Shown here: in pieces, positions 36,382 through 44,911 of the stretch
Layout of the letters: each line of letters opens with the position of its first letter
How positions within the stretch are numbered: the stretch's first letter is position 1
Origin: Azospirillum brasilense
GTDB taxonomy: Bacteria > Pseudomonadota > Alphaproteobacteria > Azospirillales > Azospirillaceae
Assembly (NCBI RefSeq): GCF_001315015.1
Contig: NZ_CP012914.1
Span: forward strand, 1,794,501-1,858,500
Direction: 5' to 3'
Length of the DNA stretch: 64,000 nucleotides
The notes under the pieces: model-generated
The model's input: the letters and a program-made list of their open reading frames with translations, nothing else
Told to the model about the DNA's origin: nothing
The model's database searches: none
Program-made: the position numbers and the translations under genes

Positions 36382-36795
36382 ATGTCGTTCCAACTGCCCT
36401 CCGGCCCCGTTCCCCGCAGCCTGATCCCCTATGCCGGCCGCGTGGATTCGCAGCGCCTGCTGTCGGTCGTCGCCATCCCCTTCGCCGCGGCCATCGCCAT
36501 GGCGACCGCCGTAGCGGCGATGGGCGGCGTGACCGATCCCATCGCCGAGGCCGGCGGGCCGATGACCTTCGTCCTGAACTTCGTGAAGTTCTGCTATCTG
36601 GCGGTGTCGATGGCCCATCTGTCCGGTGCCCTGGCGGAACGCGCCAACGGCGGCCTGCCCGCCGGCCTGTGGCTGGACGAGATGGACCGCGAGGAGCCCG
36701 AGTCCCGCGAATCCTTCTGGCATGCCTTTCCGAACCACCTCGACGGGGCGGCCATCGCCGGCTGCGTCACGATGCTGTGCTTCCTGCTGACCTGA
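36382..36795 (+). CDS. Hypothetical inner-membrane protein, possibly CtrA-controlled
   Basis: 137 residues with three hydrophobic segments (about 27-47, 60-83 and 122-137) and a hydrophilic loop rich in Glu/Arg (DEMDREEPESRESF). No recognised family. The ATG follows GAGAGAG. It ends overlapping the 3' end of the convergent methyltransferase-like gene by 29 bp. A CtrA-type box lies upstream. Confidence 0.65.
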   Translation: MSFQLPSGPVPRSLIPYAGRVDSQRLLSVVAIPFAAAIAMATAVAAMGGVTDPIAEAGGPMTFVLNFVKFCYLAVSMAHLSGALAERANGGLPAGLWLDEMDREEPESRESFWHAFPNHLDGAAIAGCVTMLCFLLT

Positions 36796-37306
36796 GCGCG
36801 CGGCGTCCGGACAGCGCGCCGTCCTCGACACGGATGCGGTGCAGGGTCAACGGCACGTTCAGCAGCGTGGCCAGCGCCGCGATCCACCACGCCCCGAAGA
36901 CCAGGGGCAGCACGGCCAGTTCGCCCGCCACGACCAGATAGTTGGGGTGGCGGACCCAACGGAACGGCCCGCGCCGCACCAGCGGGGCGCCGGGCAAGGT
37001 GACGATGCGGGTGGTCCAGAACCGCCCCAGCGTGGCGATCACCCAGACCCGCCCGGCCTGCAGCAGCACGAACAGGGCGAGCAGCCAGCCGTTGATCGGC
37101 GCGTCCGCCGGCACGACGGCGAACAGCAGCGCCAGCCAGCCGGCGTGAAGCCCGACGAACAGCGGGTAATGGGCGGCCCCGACCTCCTGCGCGCCCTCGG
37201 CCAGCAGACGGCGCGTGTTGCGTTGGGCGACGACGAGTTCGCCCAGACGCTGGGCCGCGACCAGCAGCAGGATGACGTGGGGCCAGCCCAGCGGCAGCGT
37301 CTCCAT
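36767..37306 (-). CDS. Isoprenylcysteine-carboxyl-methyltransferase-like membrane protein
   Basis: 179 residues, with helices about 8-26, 47-65, 70-95 and 115-150. The C-terminal signature LVRRGPFRWVRHPNYLVVAGE is typical of the ICMT/phospholipid-methyltransferase-like family. It follows the type III PKS gene with an 11-bp gap (PKS stop at 37318), so the two form an operon. In Bacillus the same pair (BpsA-BpsB) makes and methylates alkylpyrones; I infer a similar O-methylation of a phenolic or pyrone lipid here. The stop overlaps the convergent gene. Confidence 0.85.
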   Translation of the reverse strand: METLPLGWPHVILLLVAAQRLGELVVAQRNTRRLLAEGAQEVGAAHYPLFVGLHAGWLALLFAVVPADAPINGWLLALFVLLQAGRVWVIATLGRFWTTRIVTLPGAPLVRRGPFRWVRHPNYLVVAGELAVLPLVFGAWWIAALATLLNVPLTLHRIRVEDGALSGRRALRSAGSTAS

Positions 37307-37317
37307 TCCCCGTGCTC

Positions 37318-38367
37318 CTAAAGATCGATCTGGGCCAACGCGGCGGTGAAGCCGGGGCCGAGCGCGCTCATCAGATGGGGGCCGCGGGCACCGGACTCGA
37401 TGCGGCGCTCCAGCACGAACAGCACGCTGGCCGCCGACATGTTGCCGCAACGGCGCAGCACCGCCCAGGCGTCGTCCAGCCCGGCGGTCACCGGAGCGCA
37501 GACCTCCTCCAGCGCGTGCAGAACCTTGGCGCCGCCAGGATGCACGATCAGCCCGGCGAGGTCGCCGCGGGCCAGCCGCCGCCGCTCCAGGAAGCCGTCG
37601 AGCACCGGCTCCAAACGGCTGCGGATCAGGGTGGGGATGCTCTGGCTGAAGATCACGCCGAGCCCGTCATCCTCGACCCGCCAGCCCATCACGTCCTGGG
37701 TTCCGGGCCAGGTGTGCTCCGCTCCATCGACGAGGCGCGGTCCTTCTCCGTCATCATCGGCGCGCAGCACCAACGCGGCGGCGCCGTCTGCGAACAGGGC
37801 GCTGGCGACGACGTTGGTCGGAGTCGCCTCGGCCGAGCGGAAGGCCAGCGTGCACAGTTCCACCACCAGGAACAGCACCGTCCGCCCCGCCATCGCCTGG
37901 GCGATCTGCCCGGCGCGGGTCAGCCCCAGCACGCCGCCGGCGCAGCCCAGCCCGAACAGCGGCAGCCGCACCGTGTCGGGGCGGAAGCCCATGCGCTCCA
38001 GCAGAAGGGCCTCCAGGCTGGGCGTGGCGATGCCGGTGGTCGAGGCGCAGACGATGGCGTCCACATCCTGCGGCCTCAGGTCGGCACGGGCCAGGGCCTG
38101 CCCAGCCGCCTCTTCCAGCAAGGCCAGGGCGCCCTCCCGGAAGGCGGCGGTGCGCTCCGGCCAACCGCGCGGCTCCATATACCAGTCGATGGGCATGACG
38201 GCGTGGCGAGTCTCGATGCCGGTGTTGGCGAAGACCGGCACCAGCCGTTCGAAGTCGCGCATCCGCGGCCCGAAGACGGCCCGCGCGACGCCGAGCGCCT
38301 CGTCCTGGCCAAGACGATGGGGCGGCAGGGCCGTGGCGAGCGAGAGGATGCGGGGGGTATGGTTCAT
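37318..38367 (-). CDS. Type III polyketide synthase (chalcone/stilbene synthase-like)
   Basis: 349 residues with the full Cys-His-Asn catalytic triad: Cys142 in GLGCAGG, His276 in IVHPGGAKV, Asn309 in RCGNMSAAS. It uses malonyl-CoA to extend an acyl starter. Together with the ICMT-like partner it resembles bacterial alkylresorcinol/alkylpyrone synthases that make phenolic lipids, known in cysts of Azotobacter and Rhodospirillum centenum. I infer a membrane or cyst-coat lipid in this organism. Confidence 0.92.
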   Translation of the reverse strand: MNHTPRILSLATALPPHRLGQDEALGVARAVFGPRMRDFERLVPVFANTGIETRHAVMPIDWYMEPRGWPERTAAFREGALALLEEAAGQALARADLRPQDVDAIVCASTTGIATPSLEALLLERMGFRPDTVRLPLFGLGCAGGVLGLTRAGQIAQAMAGRTVLFLVVELCTLAFRSAEATPTNVVASALFADGAAALVLRADDDGEGPRLVDGAEHTWPGTQDVMGWRVEDDGLGVIFSQSIPTLIRSRLEPVLDGFLERRRLARGDLAGLIVHPGGAKVLHALEEVCAPVTAGLDDAWAVLRRCGNMSAASVLFVLERRIESGARGPHLMSALGPGFTAALAQIDL

Positions 38368-38533
38368 CCTCAGCGATGTGATGCGCGCGGGGGTGGCGGA
38401 CCAGCCCTCCGGAGGGAGTTCCTTCGCTTTCTCCCCCGCGACGCTTTCCCGCCCTCCGATATGTCGATGTGGATTGAGCGGAAGCCACGTCCTGTATCAC
38501 TATAGCGGGCATTGGATTTTCGGGGGTGGGGCG

Positions 38534-39259
38534 GTGGATCGGAACGAGCAGGACAGCCAGAGCGCGGCGGACGAGAGCACGTCCCACCGGCCCGCCGGCA
38601 TCGGGCTGATGGGGCGGCTGCGCGCCTATTTCCTGGCGGGTGTTCTGGTGACGGCACCGATCGCGGTCACGGTCTATCTCGGCTGGTGGCTGCTGGCCTT
38701 CATCGACGGGCATGCGCGACCGCTGATTCCCTCCGCCTACAATCCCGAGAATTACCTACCCTTCTCAATTCCCGGCATCGGGGTGCTGACGCTGATCATC
38801 GTGCTGACCCTGATCGGCGCCTTTGCCGCCGGCTATGTCGGGCGGCTGGTGGTGCGCATCGGCGAGGGCGTGGTGGAGCGCATGCCGGTCGTCCGCTCCG
38901 TCTACGGGGCGGTGAAGCAGATCGTCGAGACGGTGCTTGCCAAGAAGTCCAAGGCCTTCCGCGAGGTGGTGCTGGTGGAGTTCCCGCGCCACGGCATGTG
39001 GTCGCTGGGCTTCATCACCGGCGGCGCCCATCCGGAGATCCAGAAGATCTCCGAGGAGGAGATGGTGCACGTCTTCATCCCCTGCGCCCCGCCGACCGCC
39101 GGCTATCTGGCGATCCTGCCGCGGCGCGAGGTGACCGTTCTGGACATGACGGTGGAGGACGGGCTGAAGCTGGTGATGTCCGGCGGCATCGTCACCCCGC
39201 CCGACCGCAAGCCTCCACCGCAGCTTCACAAGCTGGATCGGGAGCGCAAAAGCGCCTGA
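38534..39259 (+). CDS. DUF502 family membrane protein
   Basis: 241 residues from a GTG at 38534 with a G-rich region upstream; an ATG at 38609 would give 216. Two membrane helices (about 30-54 and 77-102), then a cytoplasmic domain with YVGRLVVRIGEGVVERMPVVRSVY and EFPRHGMWSLGF, typical of DUF502. Function unknown; the family is broadly distributed. Its upstream region overlaps the divergent PKS promoter region. Confidence 0.88.
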   Translation: MDRNEQDSQSAADESTSHRPAGIGLMGRLRAYFLAGVLVTAPIAVTVYLGWWLLAFIDGHARPLIPSAYNPENYLPFSIPGIGVLTLIIVLTLIGAFAAGYVGRLVVRIGEGVVERMPVVRSVYGAVKQIVETVLAKKSKAFREVVLVEFPRHGMWSLGFITGGAHPEIQKISEEEMVHVFIPCAPPTAGYLAILPRREVTVLDMTVEDGLKLVMSGGIVTPPDRKPPPQLHKLDRERKSA

Positions 39260-39283
39260 CGGTCACCAGCGCCCTCAACCCGC

Positions 39284-40279
39284 TCAGTAGCTCACACGGA
39301 TGCCTTCACGGTATTGCTGAGCGGATTTCGCGTCTTCGAAGGCACCAACTCCGCCCTTCTGCATCGCTTCCCACGCCGCCATGACCTCTTCGCGCAATTG
39401 AACCCGCTGGCCCATCGCCGGAGCGTCCGTCCTGGCTTGCGATGTGGGAAGGGAGATCGAAGGAAACAACGAATCGTCCGACGTGAATTCACGGTCCTGC
39501 GCAACCGTATGGGTGGATGGCTGCCCCGTCCGCTCGGCAATCAGAGAAGCCGCATCACGCTCTCCGAGGGAGCGAAGGGCCTTGTCGATGGACGACAGGT
39601 CAACCCCGGCATCCTTCAACTTATAAGCCGCATCGGCTTCCTTTCGTGTGTACGCCATCCGCGAATCGGCGGGCTGCGTGATGCTGAAGCCCTGGAAGGG
39701 ATCCAGAATCATACGCTGGTTACCGGATTGAGCAAGCAACAGCGCCGGGTTGGTGCCCTGCGCCATCAGTGAGGTCGATATCTCCCCATACTGCTCCGAC
39801 GCTCCCTGACCACGCTGATCCAGCAGGGACAGCTTTCCCATAAGCTCCTCTCGCTTTGCGCTGGTCGCGCTGAGAGCCTTTCTGAAATCATCCGACGTGG
39901 TGTCGTCGCTGGAGAAAAGCCCCGCATTATCATTGTGAGCCATGCGAAACGTCGCCGAGTACGCCGTGAGACGGGACTCTTTAAGCCGCTGTTTGAGCGC
40001 ATTATGGACGTCTTCGCCGGTCAGCTTGCCGCTGTCGACCAACGACGACAACTGCGTCCGTGTTTCAGCAGACAGCGCATTGAACGCGGTCAAAGACTCA
40101 TCGCGCAGAGAAGAGGCCAGAGGGCTCAACGACACACTGTCCGCAATCCCTCCGGTGGTCCCACCGATCGCCCGCGCTGTTCCGCCTCCTGACGCCGACG
40201 AAGCGGACGGAGACGGAACGGAAGACGATGTGCGTTGGATTGATCCGCCCAGTTGTGAGGAGACATCGGAAATGCTCAT
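39284..40279 (-). CDS. Hypothetical protein in low-GC islet
   Basis: 331 residues with no recognised domain, no signal peptide and no membrane helix. The N terminus (1-55) is rich in Ser, Gly and Thr and probably disordered; the rest is mostly helical, with Ser/Asp-rich linkers. GAGGAA precedes the ATG. GC content is lower than in the flanking genes. A 12-bp inverted repeat lies about 140 bp upstream. It could be a secreted or structural protein, but nothing in the sequence proves this. Confidence 0.6.
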   Translation of the reverse strand: MSISDVSSQLGGSIQRTSSSVPSPSASSASGGGTARAIGGTTGGIADSVSLSPLASSLRDESLTAFNALSAETRTQLSSLVDSGKLTGEDVHNALKQRLKESRLTAYSATFRMAHNDNAGLFSSDDTTSDDFRKALSATSAKREELMGKLSLLDQRGQGASEQYGEISTSLMAQGTNPALLLAQSGNQRMILDPFQGFSITQPADSRMAYTRKEADAAYKLKDAGVDLSSIDKALRSLGERDAASLIAERTGQPSTHTVAQDREFTSDDSLFPSISLPTSQARTDAPAMGQRVQLREEVMAAWEAMQKGGVGAFEDAKSAQQYREGIRVSY

Positions 40280-40415
40280 CGCCGGATTCCTCGCCAGTTA
40301 GGAAAAGGGACATTGCGCTAATTATAAACAAAAAGGATCAAGAATACACCATTCATACGCAAAACAACATACATATGCGTTAATAAATTCAGGACTCATT
40401 ATGCTAATATCAAAC

Positions 40416-40484
40416 ATTGATCAACGCCCAGCAGACAAGGCGCTTTGAATTTCTCACGCGTCCTGTGTACAAGCGTTGATCAAT
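40416..40484. repeat. 12-bp inverted repeat with TTGATCAA cores
   Basis: ATTGATCAACGC (40416-40427) and its exact reverse complement (40473-40484) flank 45 nt. Each arm contains the palindrome TTGATCAA. It lies upstream of the 331-residue protein gene and just downstream of the RTX gene. It could be a pair of operator sites or the ends of a tiny element; no flanking duplication is seen. Confidence 0.5.
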
Positions 40485-40520
40485 ATTGTTAATGTTTAAT
40501 TACTCTCTTCCAAGAATTAC

Positions 40521-41111
40521 TCAGGTGAACAGGCTGTTCCATGACGAGTGCGCGAGAGCGCCCCAACCGCTGACGAGCGATCCGTTGACTGCGGCTCCCT
40601 CAATGGTACCAACACCATCGTTTCCGAGATTCGTCAGCATTCCGCGAATCATGATCCCATTGTCGAAGCTGCCATCGTTAAGCTCGCCGCTCTGGTAAAT
40701 GTAAAATGTGGATCGATCATCGCCCCAAGTCACCGTGAGCGATGTGGCATTCACCATGTAAAGAAAGTCAGAATTATTGAACTCATTCCCTGAGAGATCA
40801 TCAATAACGGTAATTCCGCCAAGAGAAAAGTCGTGATAGTACAAATCATTGCCAGATCCGCCGTATAGCGTATCGGCATTGCTCAATCCGGACGCTGTTC
40901 CTCCGCCGAGGAGCGTATCGTTGCCGTTGTTCCCGTAAACACGATCCCGTCCCCAGCCGCCGTCAGCGTAATCGTTTCCATCATCGGCGTAGATCCAGTC
41001 ATCTCCGCCGCCGCCGTATATTTCGTCGTTTCCTTGAAGGCCAACAATACTATCGTCCCCGGCGGTTCCAGGCAGATAATCCGCGCCCGCCGTTCCAATA
41101 ATCACAGCCAT
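40521..41111 (-). CDS. Small RTX calcium-binding protein
   Basis: 196 residues. Residues about 5-70 hold five or six GGxGxD-type nonapeptide repeats (GTAGDD, GLQGND, GGGGDD, GNNGND and variants) that bind Ca2+ and form a beta roll, followed by one more near GGSGND (about 86). The remaining 110 residues are unrelated and rich in Asn, Ser and Gly. No N-terminal signal peptide, so type I export through the C terminus would be expected, but no transporter lies nearby. The start is preceded by AAGGAG. GC content is low. An IS element lies 47 bp upstream, possibly cutting off its promoter. Confidence 0.85.
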   Translation of the reverse strand: MAVIIGTAGADYLPGTAGDDSIVGLQGNDEIYGGGGDDWIYADDGNDYADGGWGRDRVYGNNGNDTLLGGGTASGLSNADTLYGGSGNDLYYHDFSLGGITVIDDLSGNEFNNSDFLYMVNATSLTVTWGDDRSTFYIYQSGELNDGSFDNGIMIRGMLTNLGNDGVGTIEGAAVNGSLVSGWGALAHSSWNSLFT

Positions 41112-41158
41112 GACGAACTCCTTATTCTATTAATGGTTCCATTGATGAGGATTCATCA

Positions 41159-41166
41159 TTAGCCGA
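41159..41166. repeat. 8-bp target-site duplication, left copy
   Basis: TTAGCCGA abuts the left inverted repeat of the IS element and is repeated exactly at 42482-42489. Confidence 0.9.
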
Positions 41167-42481
41167 GGGACTGTCAGGAATTCCGTGTACGGGCCGGTTG
41201 TGATCAGGTGAGCGAGAACCGGTCCTCGAACAGGATGGCGAGCTGGGCTTTCGCCATGCCCCACTCGCGTGGTGGCATCTTCCAGTCTTTGGTGACTTGG
41301 TTCAAGACCAGGAACAGCAGCTTCAGCGCGCTGTCGTCGGTCGGGAAGTGGCCGCGGGTGCGCACCGCCCGGCGCAGCTTCGCGTTCAGCGCCTCAATGG
41401 CATTCGTGGTGTAGACGATCCGGCGGACGTCGTCAGGGAACGCGAAGAAGGGGATCACCGCCACCCAGTTGCGCCGCCAAGCCAGGGCGATCGCCGGATA
41501 CTTGGTGCCCCAGGGGCCGGCAGCAAACGCCTCCAGGGCTCGTTCCCCAGCGGCCGCGTCGGTGGCCCGGTAAACCTCCTTCAGCGCCGCCGCGACCGCC
41601 CGGCGGTCCTTCCAGGACACGAACTCCAGCGACCCGCGAATGAGGTGGACGATGCAGGTTTGCACCTGGGCCTGCGGAAACACCGCGGTGATCGCCTCGG
41701 GAAAGCCCTTCAGGCCATCGACGATGGCGATCAGCACGTCCTCCACCCCGCGGTTCTTCAGCTCGCTCATGACGCGCAGCCAGAACTTGGCGCCCTCGGT
41801 CTGCTCGATCCACAGCCCCAGCACCTCCTTGGTGCCGTCGGGCCGCACGCCGAGCGCGACATGGACCGCCTTGTTGCGCACCGTGCCCTCGTCGCGCACC
41901 TTGACCCGCAGCGCGTCGAAGAAGACCAGCGGGTAAAGCGGCTCCAGCGGGCGCTCCTGCCAGGCCGCTACCTCCTCCAGCACGGCGTCGGTGACGGCGC
42001 TGACCAGGTCGGGCGAGACCTCGATGCCGTACAACTCGCGCAGATGTCCCTGGATCTCCCGCACGCTCATGCCGCGGGCGTACATGGAGATGATCTTCTC
42101 GTCGAAGCCCGGGAAGCGGCGCTGGTACTTGGCGATGAGCTGCGGGTCGAAGGTGCCGAGCCGGTCGCGCGGCACCTCCAGGGCGATCTTGCCGGTGTCA
42201 GTGAGCACCGTCTTGCGCCCATAGCCGTTGCGGCTGTTGGACCGCCCGTCCGGCTCACCGCTCTCCAGGTGATGGTCGATCTCGGCGTTCAGCGCCCGCT
42301 CGGCGAGCGCCTTCTTCAGCTCATCGAGCAGGCCATCCTTGGCGAAGGCACTCTTCGGATCGGCGCCGGCGAGCAATTGGTCAAGCAGCGCATCCGGAAT
42401 GCTGGGGTGTTTGCGTCGTGCCATGCGGGGCCTCCTTCGGTCCCGAAGTTATGGCCCGTACACGAAATTTCAGACAGTCCC
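41167..42481 (-). mobile_element. Complete IS256-family insertion sequence (1315 bp)
   Basis: One transposase gene flanked by 29-bp imperfect inverted repeats, 26/29 identical: left 41167-41195 (starting GGGACTGTC) and right 42453-42481. The ends are bounded by an 8-bp direct repeat, TTAGCCGA, as expected for IS256-family transposition. Intact repeats, an intact duplication and an intact transposase suggest a recent, possibly active insertion. It sits in the upstream region of the small RTX gene, same orientation. Confidence 0.95.
41204..42424 (-). CDS. IS256-family transposase
   Basis: 406-residue DDE transposase of the mutator type. Catalytic residues read Asp170 (VFFDALRVKV), Asp236 (AIVDGLKGF) and Glu344 (TTNAIEALNAKLRR), with the family C-x2-H pair at Cys257/His260. 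The ATG is preceded by GGAGG. Full length, no frameshift. It lies inside the IS element and is transcribed toward the RTX gene. Confidence 0.97.
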   Translation of the reverse strand: MARRKHPSIPDALLDQLLAGADPKSAFAKDGLLDELKKALAERALNAEIDHHLESGEPDGRSNSRNGYGRKTVLTDTGKIALEVPRDRLGTFDPQLIAKYQRRFPGFDEKIISMYARGMSVREIQGHLRELYGIEVSPDLVSAVTDAVLEEVAAWQERPLEPLYPLVFFDALRVKVRDEGTVRNKAVHVALGVRPDGTKEVLGLWIEQTEGAKFWLRVMSELKNRGVEDVLIAIVDGLKGFPEAITAVFPQAQVQTCIVHLIRGSLEFVSWKDRRAVAAALKEVYRATDAAAGERALEAFAAGPWGTKYPAIALAWRRNWVAVIPFFAFPDDVRRIVYTTNAIEALNAKLRRAVRTRGHFPTDDSALKLLFLVLNQVTKDWKMPPREWGMAKAQLAILFEDRFSLT

Positions 42482-42489
42482 TTAGCCGA
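42482..42489. repeat. 8-bp target-site duplication, right copy
   Basis: TTAGCCGA, identical to 41159-41166. Removing the IS and one copy would rejoin the original RTX upstream region. Confidence 0.9.
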
Positions 42490-42829
42490 CAGGGAGACAA
42501 TTTTCAAGGGGAAAACACAAAAGTGCACAAACCATTAGTTATCTAATCATTAGACACAGACACAAATTATTTGAATATTCACGTATGCATCGCCTTTTGT
42601 TGAAGGAGTGTAGACGAGCATTTCTCCTGCCGACTTGGCAGCGGTGAGGCATTGAAAGAGAGGCACTCTTTTGGGACCCGGCAACGGGCAGGCTCGCGCG
42701 AAAAAGCGCGCGCACGTCAGGCTTGAGAAGCTTGCTGGAGAACAGACTTGAGGCGCCGATCAAGTTTTTGATCGGACCGAGAAAAATCAATGGTTTACGC
42801 CCATGAAAACGGGGTCTTGATCTGCGCTC
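42482..42829. other. 348-bp low-GC intergenic region, original RTX upstream DNA
   Basis: AT-rich spacer between the IS and recG. It was contiguous with the RTX upstream region before insertion. A short minus-strand open frame (42539-42790, 83 codons) has no recognisable product and I do not call it a gene. A perfect 8-bp hairpin with a GTTT loop (42756-42775) may be a weak terminator for recG, whose stop is 55 bp away; no U tract is present. Confidence 0.5.
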
Positions 42830-44911
42830 CTACCCCGACCGCAACGTCTTCGCCGCTGCGTCCCGTTCGAACAGGTACAACAGAGTCCGCAGCGACTGAC
42901 CGCGCTCGCCGGCCAGATCGGGATCACGGTCCACGATCAGCTTCGCGTCGTCGCGGGCGGCGGCCAGCAGGTCGCCGTGCACCGCCAGATCGGCCATGCG
43001 GAACTCGGGCAACCCCGACTGACGGGTGCCCAGCACCTCGCCCGCGCCACGCAGCCGCAAGTCCTCCTCCGCGATGACGAAGCCGTCCTCGGTGTCGCGC
43101 ATCGTCTTCAGGCGGGCGCGCGCCGTCTCCGTCAGTTGCGGGTCGAACATCAGCAGGCAGGACGACGGCTTCTCGCCACGCCCCACCCGGCCGCGGAGCT
43201 GGTGAAGCTGGGCAAGGCCGAAGCGCTCGGCGTGCTCGATCACCATGACGGTGGCCTCGGGCACGTTCACGCCGACCTCGATGACCGTCGTGGCGACCAG
43301 CACGTCCAGGGTCCCGGCCTGGAAGGCGGCCATCACCGCGTCCTTGTCCGGCCCGCGCATCTTGCCATGGACCAGCCCCACCCGGTCGCCGAAGGTGGCG
43401 CGCAGGAAGGCGTGGCGCTCCGTCGCGGCGGCGAGGTCGGTCTGTTCCGATTCGTCGACCAGCGGGCAGACCCAGTAGACCCGCGCGCCCTCCTGGACCT
43501 TGCGGTGGATGCCGTGCACCACCTCCTCCAGACGGTCGAGCGCGACGGTCACGGTCTGGATCGGCTTGCGCCCCGCCGGCTTCTCGGTCAGGCGCGACAC
43601 GTCCATGTCGCCGTAGGCGGTCAGGGTCAGCGTGCGCGGGATCGGCGTCGCCGTCATCACCAGCACGTCCACCGCCCGCCCCTTGGCGGAGAGCTGGAGC
43701 CGCTGGTGGACGCCGAAGCGGTGCTGCTCGTCGATCACCGCCAGGGCGAGGTCCTTGAAGGCGACGTCCTCCTGGAACAGCGCGTGGGTGCCGACCAGCA
43801 GCGGCAGCTCGCCCGAGGCCAGCCGGTCCAGCACCGCCTGCCGCGCCTTGCCCTTGTCGCGCCCGGTCAGCAAGGCGAGGTCCACCCCCGCCGCCTTGCA
43901 CAGCGGGGCGAGGCTTTCGGCGTGCTGGCGGGCCAGGATCTCGGTCGGCGCCATCAGGGCGGCCTGATGACCGGCCTCCACCGCGTTCAGCATCGCCATC
44001 AGAGCGACCACCGTCTTGCCGCTGCCGACGTCGCCCTGGAGGAGGCGCAGCATCCGCCGCTCCGCCGCCATGTCCTCGTAGATTTCCTCCAGCGATCCGG
44101 CCTGGGACTTGGTCAGCGAGAAGGGCAGCGCCGCGGCCACCTTGGCGCGCAGCCGCCCGTCGCCTTGGATGACGCGGCCCGATAGGCGGCGCTGCTGCAT
44201 GCGGACCAGCGTCAGGGCGAGCTGGTTCGACAGCAGCTCGTCATAGGCCAGCCTTCGGCGGATCGGGTTGGTGGGGGCGAGGTCGGCCTCGTCCTCCGGG
44301 GTGTGGGCGCGGCGGATCGACTCGTGCCAGGTCGGCCAGCCGTTGCGCGACCGCCACGCGGCGTCCTGCCATTCCGGCAGCTCCGGCACGTCGGTCAGCA
44401 TGGCGCGCACGGCCTTGCGCAGCGTCTTGGCCGGAAGCCCGGCCGTCATCGGATAGACCGGCTCCACCGCCTCGATCTCGTCCTTCGACTCCAGCGGGAC
44501 CACGGCGTCCGGATGGGTGATCTGCGGCGTGTCGTGGAACCACTCGACCTTGCCCGACACCACCACCGTCGCGCCGACCGGCATCTGCCGCTCCAGCCAA
44601 TCGCCCTTCACATGGAAATAGATCAGCTCCAGCACGCCCGTCTCGTCGGTGCAGCGCACCTTGTAAGGATGGCGGGAATTGTGTGGGGCGGCGTGCGAAT
44701 CGATGCGCACCGTCATGGTGGCGATCCGCCCGTTCGGCGCCTCGGCGATCTTCGGGGCGTAGCGGCGGTCGATGACGCCGGACGGTAGGTGCCACAGCAG
44801 GTCCACGACCTGCGGACCGGCCAGCTTTTCGACGAGCTTGCCCAGCCGGGGACCGAGACCGGGGAGCGCCGTCACCGGGCGGAACAGGGGGAAGAGAACG
44901 ACGGGACGCAC
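42830..44911 (-). CDS. recG: ATP-dependent DNA helicase RecG
   Basis: Branch-migration helicase that remodels stalled forks and Holliday junctions. 693 residues from a GTG at 44911, matching family length; an upstream extension of the frame to 45193 is not conserved-looking. N-terminal wedge/OB domain, Walker A LLQGDVGSGKT, DEQH box in VIDEQHRFGV, motif III VMTATPIPRTLTLT, and motifs V-VI with GVNVPEATVMVIEHAERFGLAQLHQLRGRVGR. Confidence 0.96.
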   Translation of the reverse strand: MRPVVLFPLFRPVTALPGLGPRLGKLVEKLAGPQVVDLLWHLPSGVIDRRYAPKIAEAPNGRIATMTVRIDSHAAPHNSRHPYKVRCTDETGVLELIYFHVKGDWLERQMPVGATVVVSGKVEWFHDTPQITHPDAVVPLESKDEIEAVEPVYPMTAGLPAKTLRKAVRAMLTDVPELPEWQDAAWRSRNGWPTWHESIRRAHTPEDEADLAPTNPIRRRLAYDELLSNQLALTLVRMQQRRLSGRVIQGDGRLRAKVAAALPFSLTKSQAGSLEEIYEDMAAERRMLRLLQGDVGSGKTVVALMAMLNAVEAGHQAALMAPTEILARQHAESLAPLCKAAGVDLALLTGRDKGKARQAVLDRLASGELPLLVGTHALFQEDVAFKDLALAVIDEQHRFGVHQRLQLSAKGRAVDVLVMTATPIPRTLTLTAYGDMDVSRLTEKPAGRKPIQTVTVALDRLEEVVHGIHRKVQEGARVYWVCPLVDESEQTDLAAATERHAFLRATFGDRVGLVHGKMRGPDKDAVMAAFQAGTLDVLVATTVIEVGVNVPEATVMVIEHAERFGLAQLHQLRGRVGRGEKPSSCLLMFDPQLTETARARLKTMRDTEDGFVIAEEDLRLRGAGEVLGTRQSGLPEFRMADLAVHGDLLAAARDDAKLIVDRDPDLAGERGQSLRTLLYLFERDAAAKTLRSG

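Noticed and set aside
42539..42790. Minus-strand 83-codon frame in the recG-IS gap
   Set aside because: No recognisable product, odd composition and no clear ribosome-binding site; it may be chance in low-GC DNA.
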